DNA from: LMUY01 sp965276785
GTDB lineage: Bacteria > Pseudomonadota > Alphaproteobacteria > Acetobacterales > Acetobacteraceae
Direction of reading: 5' to 3'
NCBI GenBank assembly: GCA_965276785.1
Contig: OZ255629.1
Location: 2,170,001-2,234,000, forward strand
Length of the DNA: 64,000 nucleotides
Both the position numbers and the translations under genes were made by a program. Below are positions 59,688-64,000 of this stretch, one piece after another. Each line of letters starts with the position of its first letter. Within the stretch, counting starts at the first letter, position 1. The notes beneath the pieces were generated by a model. That model was not told where the DNA came from and did no database searches. It worked only from the letters and a program-made list of their open reading frames with translations.

Positions 59688-61007
59688 TCAACCGCGGTGA
59701 GCCGGCGCTCGCTGCGCCCGCAACGCCGCCCAACGCTCCATCCGCTCCGCCAGTTCGGCTTCGTGGCCGCGGCCGGTCGGGCGATAGAAGGCGGCCCGGG
59801 CCATGTCCGGCGGGAAGTAGTCTTGGCCGGAGAACGCCTCCTCCGAGTCATGGTCGTAGGCATAGCCCGCGCCATAGCCGAGATCCTGCATCAGCCGCGT
59901 CGGTGCATTCAGGATATGCGCGGGCGGCGCCAAGCTGCCAGTCTCTTTGGCCGCGCGCATCGCGCCCTTGAACGCTGCGTAGACCGCGTTGGATTTCGGC
60001 GCCGTGCCGAGATAAACCACGAGTTGCGCCAGGGCCAGTTCGCCTTCCGGGCTGCCCAGCCGCTCATAGCTCTCCCAGGCCGCCGTCGCCTGTGGCAGGG
60101 CTTGCGGATCGGCCAGGCCCACATCCTCGGCGGCGAAGCGCAACAGCCGGCGCGCAATGTAGCGCGGGTCCTCTCCGCCGGTCAGCATGCGGGCAAACCA
60201 GTACAGCGCCGCGTCCGGATCCGAGCCGCGCAGGGACTTATGCAGGGCGGAAATGAGGTTGTAATGCTCCTCCCGGTCGCGGTCGTAGAGCGCAGCGCGC
60301 CGGGCCAGGAGGGCGGCCAGCGCCGCCGCGTCGAGCGCAGGCGTGGCTTCCGGCAGCGCTTGCAGTTGTTCGGCCATGTTCAGCAAGTAGCGGCCATCCC
60401 CGTCCGCCATGGCGCGCAAAGCAGTCCGTGCCGCCGCGTCCAACGGCACCGGACGGTCCGCTTCGGCCCGCCGCAACAGCCGCTCCAGCGCGTCGTCGTC
60501 GAGCCGCCGCAGCACCAGCACCTGGCAGCGGGAGAGCAGCGCCCCATTCAGCGCGAACGAGGGGTTCTCCGTGGTGGCGCCCACCAGCACCACGGTGCCG
60601 TTCTCCACCACGGGCAGGAAGCCGTCCTGCTGGGCGCGGTTGAAGCGGTGGATCTCGTCGACGAACAGCAAGGTGGCTTGGCCGGCCGCAACTCGCCGCC
60701 GGGCTTCGTCGAAGGCGCGCTTGAGGTCCGCCACGCCGGAGAACACGGCCGAGAGCTGCACGAAATGCAGCCCGGCGGCATCGGCGAGCAGGCGGGCGAT
60801 GGTGGTCTTGCCCACGCCGGGCGGACCCCAAAAGATCAGCGAGGCCAGTGAGCCGCGTTCGAGCATCCGGGTGAGGGCGCCTTCCGGCCCGAGCAACGCC
60901 TCCTGGCCCACCACGTCGGCCAGGGTCCGCGGGCGCAGCCGGTCGGCCAGCGGTGCGCCGGCGGGCAGGGCCGGGTTTTCAGCCGCGAACAGGTCGTCCG
61001 TGGTCAC
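59688..61007 (-). CDS. rarA: Replication-associated recombination protein A (MgsA-type AAA ATPase)
   Basis: 439 residues. LADRLRPRTLADVVGQEALL, Walker A FWGPPGVGKTTIARLLAD, Walker B LLFVDEIHRFNRAQQD, sensor 1 GATTENPSFALN and the C-terminal tetramerisation region YGAGYAYDHDSEEAFSGQDY match RarA/MgsA, which acts at stalled replication forks. GTG 61007 overlaps the upstream stop (GTGA 61004-61007); longer readings are the upstream gene in another frame. Confidence 0.94.
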   Translation of the reverse strand: MTTDDLFAAENPALPAGAPLADRLRPRTLADVVGQEALLGPEGALTRMLERGSLASLIFWGPPGVGKTTIARLLADAAGLHFVQLSAVFSGVADLKRAFDEARRRVAAGQATLLFVDEIHRFNRAQQDGFLPVVENGTVVLVGATTENPSFALNGALLSRCQVLVLRRLDDDALERLLRRAEADRPVPLDAAARTALRAMADGDGRYLLNMAEQLQALPEATPALDAAALAALLARRAALYDRDREEHYNLISALHKSLRGSDPDAALYWFARMLTGGEDPRYIARRLLRFAAEDVGLADPQALPQATAAWESYERLGSPEGELALAQLVVYLGTAPKSNAVYAAFKGAMRAAKETGSLAPPAHILNAPTRLMQDLGYGAGYAYDHDSEEAFSGQDYFPPDMARAAFYRPTGRGHEAELAERMERWAALRAQRAPAHRG

Positions 61008-61492
61008 GACACCGCGGCGGTGCAGGCTGGCCCGGGTTGGATGGTGCTGGTCACGTCGGCGGCCTCGCTTTGCAGCGAGAACAGCACATCCCCCAGGGTC
61101 ATGGCCATCAGCGTTTTGCCAGCATAACCCATCAGCACCCCACCATTGTCGATTGGGTGCGGCGTCAATGCGCCATCCGCGCCCCGGCGCAGCAACTTGC
61201 CGCACAGCGTGTAGCCGAGATAGTCGCGCTCCGGAACGGTGGCGGTAAAGCTGTCGTCCGGCTTGCCCGGCACCACGTGCAGCGTGCCCGCCAGCACGCC
61301 GGCGAAGTAGACCGCAATGGTCTCCTCCTGCTGCCCCTCCGAGAGATGGTCGCTCACCGTCACGGTGGTGCGGTGACGGTCCTGCGCGGAAGCGGGCAGG
61401 ACGGACAGGAGCGCTGCGGCGAGCGCAATGATCCCGCGTCCGCAACCTCGCAGAATGATCGTGTATGGGTTCAACTTCGCCGAACTCGTCAT
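61004..61492 (-). CDS. Secreted protein of unknown function
   Basis: 162 residues. A signal peptide (GIIALAAALLSVLPASAQ) predicts periplasmic location. The mature domain is beta-rich: TTVTVSDHLSEGQQEETIAV, YFAGVLAGTLHVVPGKPDD, RDYLGYTLCGKLLRRG, GVLMGYAGKTLMAM. Two cysteines could form a disulfide. Family not recognised. It is translationally coupled to rarA. The neighbouring 243-base gap (61493-61735) holds the palindrome and nothing else clear. Confidence 0.7.
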   Translation of the reverse strand: MTSSAKLNPYTIILRGCGRGIIALAAALLSVLPASAQDRHRTTVTVSDHLSEGQQEETIAVYFAGVLAGTLHVVPGKPDDSFTATVPERDYLGYTLCGKLLRRGADGALTPHPIDNGGVLMGYAGKTLMAMTLGDVLFSLQSEAADVTSTIQPGPACTAAVS

Positions 61493-61551
61493 GCTCCGAC
61501 TTTATCGACTACTGTCCGGTTCGTTAAACTGATATAATACAGCACTTTATC

Positions 61552-61689
61552 GTCATGCCCGGACTTGATCCGGGCATCCACGCGGTCCGGCTGGTGATGT
61601 CGAGGTCGGTTTCGCACCGTCCGCCGCTCCAAGCGTTGAGCCGGCGGCATGCGGACGCCGTGGATGGCCGGATCAAGTCCGGCCATGAC
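61552..61689. repeat. Palindromic dispersed element (31-base inverted arms)
   Basis: The left arm 61552-61582 begins GTCATGCCCGGACTTGATCC; the right arm 61659-61689 is its inverse with two mismatches. It is the same terminal sequence as the long palindrome at 15258. It lies between rplQ and the secreted-protein gene. Readings through it beginning MPGLDPG are artefacts. Confidence 0.85.
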
Positions 61690-61735
61690 AGTGCAAACGC
61701 AATTATGGTGGCGAGCGAAACCGGCGCGTCAAAGC

Positions 61736-62152
61736 CTAAGCGGCTTCGGCAGCCTCATCCTGGCGTGGGCCGCTGTTTTGGCCCTTGGCCGCCGGGTCAC
61801 GCTCCACCAACTCGATCACCGCCATGTCGGCCGCGTCGCCGTAGCGCATGCCGGCCCTCAACACGCGGGTATAGCCGCCGCCGCGCGCCTTGTAGCGGGT
61901 GGCCAGCGTGTCGAACAGCTTGGCCACGATCTGGGCGTCCTGCAGTTGCGACATCGCCTGCCGCCTGGCATGCAGCCCGCCGCGCTTGCCGAGCGTAATC
62001 AGCTTTTCCGCCACCGGCCGCAACTCCTTGGCCTTGGGCAGCGTGGTGGTGATCTGCTCGTGCTTTAGCAGCGCCACCGCCATGTTGCGGAACATCGCAA
62101 AGCGATGGCTTGCCGTAATGCCGAGCTTGCGGCCGCTTACCCCATGACGCAT
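61736..62152 (-). CDS. rplQ: 50S ribosomal protein L17
   Basis: 138 residues. MRHGVSGRKLGITASHRFAM and FRNMAVALLKHEQITTTLPK are diagnostic, with LITLGKRGGLHARRQAMSQL and GMRYGDAADMAVIELVERD. The C-terminal ~20 residues are a polar extension usual in alphaproteobacteria. It is the last gene of the alpha operon, 12 bases after rpoA. Confidence 0.97.
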   Translation of the reverse strand: MRHGVSGRKLGITASHRFAMFRNMAVALLKHEQITTTLPKAKELRPVAEKLITLGKRGGLHARRQAMSQLQDAQIVAKLFDTLATRYKARGGGYTRVLRAGMRYGDAADMAVIELVERDPAAKGQNSGPRQDEAAEAA

Positions 62153-62164
62153 GTGCCGTGTTCC

Positions 62165-63199
62165 TCAGAAGGGCTCGTCCAGCCGCTTGGCCAGGTCTTC
62201 GATGTTCTCCGGCGGCCAGCCCGCCACCGTCATGCCAAGGGTCAGGCCCATATTGGTCAGGACCTCCTTGATCTCGTTCAGTGACTTGCGGCCGAAGTTC
62301 GGCGTACGCAACATCTCCTGCTCGGATTTCTGCACGAGGTCGCCGATATAGACGATATTGTCGTTCTTCAGGCAGTTGGCCGACCGCACCGACAACTCCA
62401 GCTCGTCCACCTTGCGCAGCAGGTTGCGGTTGAACGGCAGGTCGTCGTGGTGTTCCTCGGCGCGGAATTGCTGCGGCTCGTCGAAGTTGATGAACAGCTG
62501 CAACTGGTCCTGCAGGATGCGCGCGGCCAGCGCCACCGCGTCCTCCGGGCTCACCGCGCCGTTGGTCTCCACCGAGAGCAGCAGCTTGTCGTAGTTGGTC
62601 AAGTTGCCGACGCGGGTCGGTTCCACCCGATAGGAAACGCGACGCACCGGCGAGTAAATGCTGTCCACCGGGATCAGCCCGATCGGCGCATCCTCCGGCC
62701 GGTTGGAGGTCGCCGGCTCGTAGCCCTTACCCAGGCTCACCGTGAACTCCATGCCGAGCTTCACGCCCTCGTCCAGCGTGCAGAGCACCAGTTCTGGATT
62801 CATGATATCGATGTCATGGCCCGCCTGGATCTGCCCGGCCTTCACCTCGCCGGGGCCAGTCGCCGTCAGCACCATGCGCTTTGGCCCGTCGCCATGCATG
62901 CGCAGGGCCAATTGCTTTACATTCAACACGATATCTGTCACGTCTTCACGCACGCCGGCGATGCTGCTGAACTCATGCAGCACTCCGTCGATCTGCACCG
63001 CCGTCACCGCCGCCCCTTGCAGCGAGGACAGCAGCACGCGGCGGATGGCGTTGCCCAGCGTCATACCGAAGCCGCGCTCGAGCGGTTCGGCCACCACAAG
63101 CGCAGTGCGCGACGGGTCAGAGCCGGACTCGAATTCGAGTTTCTCTGGCTTGATCAGTGATTGCCAGTTACGCTGCATCACCGTCGTGTCGTTTCTCAT
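62165..63199 (-). CDS. rpoA: DNA-directed RNA polymerase subunit alpha
   Basis: 344 residues. The N-terminal dimerisation domain has LEFESGSDPSRTALVVAEPL and ERGFGMTLGNAIRRVLLSSL; the C-terminal DNA-binding domain has LELSVRSANCLKNDNIVYIG and NFGRKSLNEIKEVL. It nucleates polymerase assembly and contacts UP elements and activators. ATG 63199 opens the frame; the internal ATG 63178 (MQRNWQSLIKPEKL) corresponds better to the usual family start. Confidence 0.97.
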   Translation of the reverse strand: MRNDTTVMQRNWQSLIKPEKLEFESGSDPSRTALVVAEPLERGFGMTLGNAIRRVLLSSLQGAAVTAVQIDGVLHEFSSIAGVREDVTDIVLNVKQLALRMHGDGPKRMVLTATGPGEVKAGQIQAGHDIDIMNPELVLCTLDEGVKLGMEFTVSLGKGYEPATSNRPEDAPIGLIPVDSIYSPVRRVSYRVEPTRVGNLTNYDKLLLSVETNGAVSPEDAVALAARILQDQLQLFINFDEPQQFRAEEHHDDLPFNRNLLRKVDELELSVRSANCLKNDNIVYIGDLVQKSEQEMLRTPNFGRKSLNEIKEVLTNMGLTLGMTVAGWPPENIEDLAKRLDEPF

Positions 63200-63272
63200 G
63201 CCGATCCGGGCGCTGCGCTATGGGCGCGGGCACCCGCCTTTCATCATGTTCAATGGGGCGGCAAACCGGCCT

Positions 63273-63662
63273 TCAGACGCGGCGGCGCTTGCGGGGGCGG
63301 CAGCCATTGTGCGGAATGGGCGTGAGATCGCGGATTTGGGTGATCGAGAACCCCACCGTCTGCAGCGCACGCAAAGCACTCTCGCGGCCCGACCCGGGGC
63401 CGTTCACTTCGATTTCCAGCGTCTCCATGCCATGCTCGCGCGCCTTTTTGCCAGCATCCTCGGCAGCCACCTGCGCGGCATAGGGCGTGGACTTGCGGCT
63501 GCCCTTGAAGCCCTGCATGCCGGCCGAGGACCAAGCAATCGTGTTACCCTGCGCATCGGTGATGGTGATCATGGTGTTGTTGAAGGTGGCATTCACATGC
63601 GCCACGCCGGAACTGATGTTCTTGCGCTCTTTGCGGCGGGGACGCGCAGCCGGCTTGGCCAT
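63273..63662 (-). CDS. rpsK: 30S ribosomal protein S11
   Basis: 129 residues. ISSGVAHVNATFNNTMITIT, then DAQGNTIAWSSAGMQGFKGS and ALRALQTVGFSITQIRDLTP with IPHNGCRPRKRRRV are fully conserved. S11 lines the platform near the mRNA exit. ATG 63662 shares a base with the rpsM stop (TAATG). Confidence 0.98.
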   Translation of the reverse strand: MAKPAARPRRKERKNISSGVAHVNATFNNTMITITDAQGNTIAWSSAGMQGFKGSRKSTPYAAQVAAEDAGKKAREHGMETLEIEVNGPGSGRESALRALQTVGFSITQIRDLTPIPHNGCRPRKRRRV

Positions 63663-64000
63663 TACTTGGTGACCTTCTTCTTACCGGCGATCGCCACCGC
63701 CTTGCCCTTGCGGGTGCGGGCATTGGTGTGGGTCCGCTGGCCGCGCACCGGCAGGCCACGGCGATGGCGCAGTCCACGGTAACAGCCGAGATCCATCAGC
63801 CGCTTGATATTCATTGCCACTTCACGGCGCAGGTCGCCCTCGACGCGGAACTCGCGGTCGATCAACTCGCGGATGCGCAACACCTCCTCGTCGGACAACT
63901 GGTTGACCCGGCGGTCATCGGGAATGCTGAGCTTGCTACAGATATCGGCCGCTTTGGTCGGGCCAATGCCGAAAATATAACGCAGGCTTATCGTCACCCG
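63662..64000 (-). CDS. rpsM: 30S ribosomal protein S13, 5' end beyond the window
   Basis: At least 112 residues visible. SLRYIFGIGPTKAADICSKL, EVAMNIKRLMDLGCYRGLRH and RGLPVRGQRTHTNARTRKGK are S13 signatures. The usual ~12 N-terminal residues (MARIAGVN-type) are cut off by the window edge, so the GTG at 63997 is not the true start. First visible gene of the rpsM-rpsK-rpoA-rplQ cluster. Confidence 0.97.
   Translation of the reverse strand, partial: RVTISLRYIFGIGPTKAADICSKLSIPDDRRVNQLSDEEVLRIRELIDREFRVEGDLRREVAMNIKRLMDLGCYRGLRHRRGLPVRGQRTHTNARTRKGKAVAIAGKKKVTK

Overview
The window is high-GC DNA from an alphaproteobacterium. The organism is inferred from gene content and order: rpsM-rpsK-rpoA-rplQ, ctaC-ctaD-ctaB-ctaG, ffs-dnaX-ybaB-recR and ihfB-lapA-trpF. 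Together with the dispersed palindromes whose spurious translation begins MPGLDPG, these point to Rhodospirillales, most likely Acetobacteraceae. That placement comes from recognition, not from a database search. Most of the sequence is densely packed chromosomal housekeeping DNA with 1-4 bp start/stop overlaps (ATGA, GTGA, TTGA, TGATG). Accessory patches are interspersed.

Layout. 1-6.0 kb: a surface-glycan block (RgpF-type glycosyltransferase, GT2, GT4, NAD-dependent epimerase) ending in a flavin monooxygenase. 6.0-10.0 kb: a minus-strand FAD amine oxidase plus nitrate/sulfonate-type ABC importer operon; its binding-protein gene is frameshifted near its 3' end. 10.1-11.0 kb: a small accessory patch with a DUF2442 gene, a frameshifted DUF4160 partner and tRNA-Gln(CTG). 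11.0-15.2 kb: rlmE, guaB, rsmB and a GNAT acetyltransferase. 15.2-18.4 kb: a large palindromic repeat, an orphan adenine-methylase-like gene, ihfB-lapA-trpF and tlyA. 18.4-23 kb: a LOV blue-light histidine kinase abutting selO, then a membrane protein. 23-26.9 kb: an amino-acid-type binding protein, an IS630-family element with a split transposase, a small lipoprotein and nudC. 26.9-30.2 kb: SRP RNA, dnaX, ybaB, recR, a MITE-like element whose end is the recR stop codon, and tRNA-Val(CAC).

30.2-38.6 kb: a secreted ankyrin protein, gloB, two stress/periplasmic proteins, gshB, the aa3 oxidase genes ctaC-D-B-(CoxF)-G without ctaE, and a PmtA-like methyltransferase. 38.7-43.1 kb: small membrane genes, a double-GNAT protein and two tandem aspartate aminotransferase paralogs. 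43.2-48.5 kb: a patchwork in which the polyamine permeases PotI and PotH, normally adjacent, are separated by vapBC, a phospholipase-D lipoprotein, a DUF2164 gene and a tandem pair of unrecognised cysteine-rich lipoproteins. 48.5-52.8 kb: a second glycosyltransferase block with a DUF4214 protein. 52.9-64 kb: yraN, a penicillin-acylase-like hydrolase, bpt, a 1052-residue CheB-CheR-PAS-HWE kinase fusion, rarA, a secreted protein, a second palindrome of the same family, then rplQ, rpoA, rpsK and the 5'-truncated rpsM.

Points most worth a second look: (i) the tandem lipoprotein family lodged between potH and potI; (ii) the IS630 element and the MITE at recR, which share terminal repeats; (iii) two dispersed long palindromes; (iv) the LOV kinase/selO pair preceded by twin hairpins; (v) a cluster of loci each apparently off by one base (ABC binding protein, DUF4160, transposase, and possibly the trpF start), which are either real lesions or recoding sites, or assembly errors.
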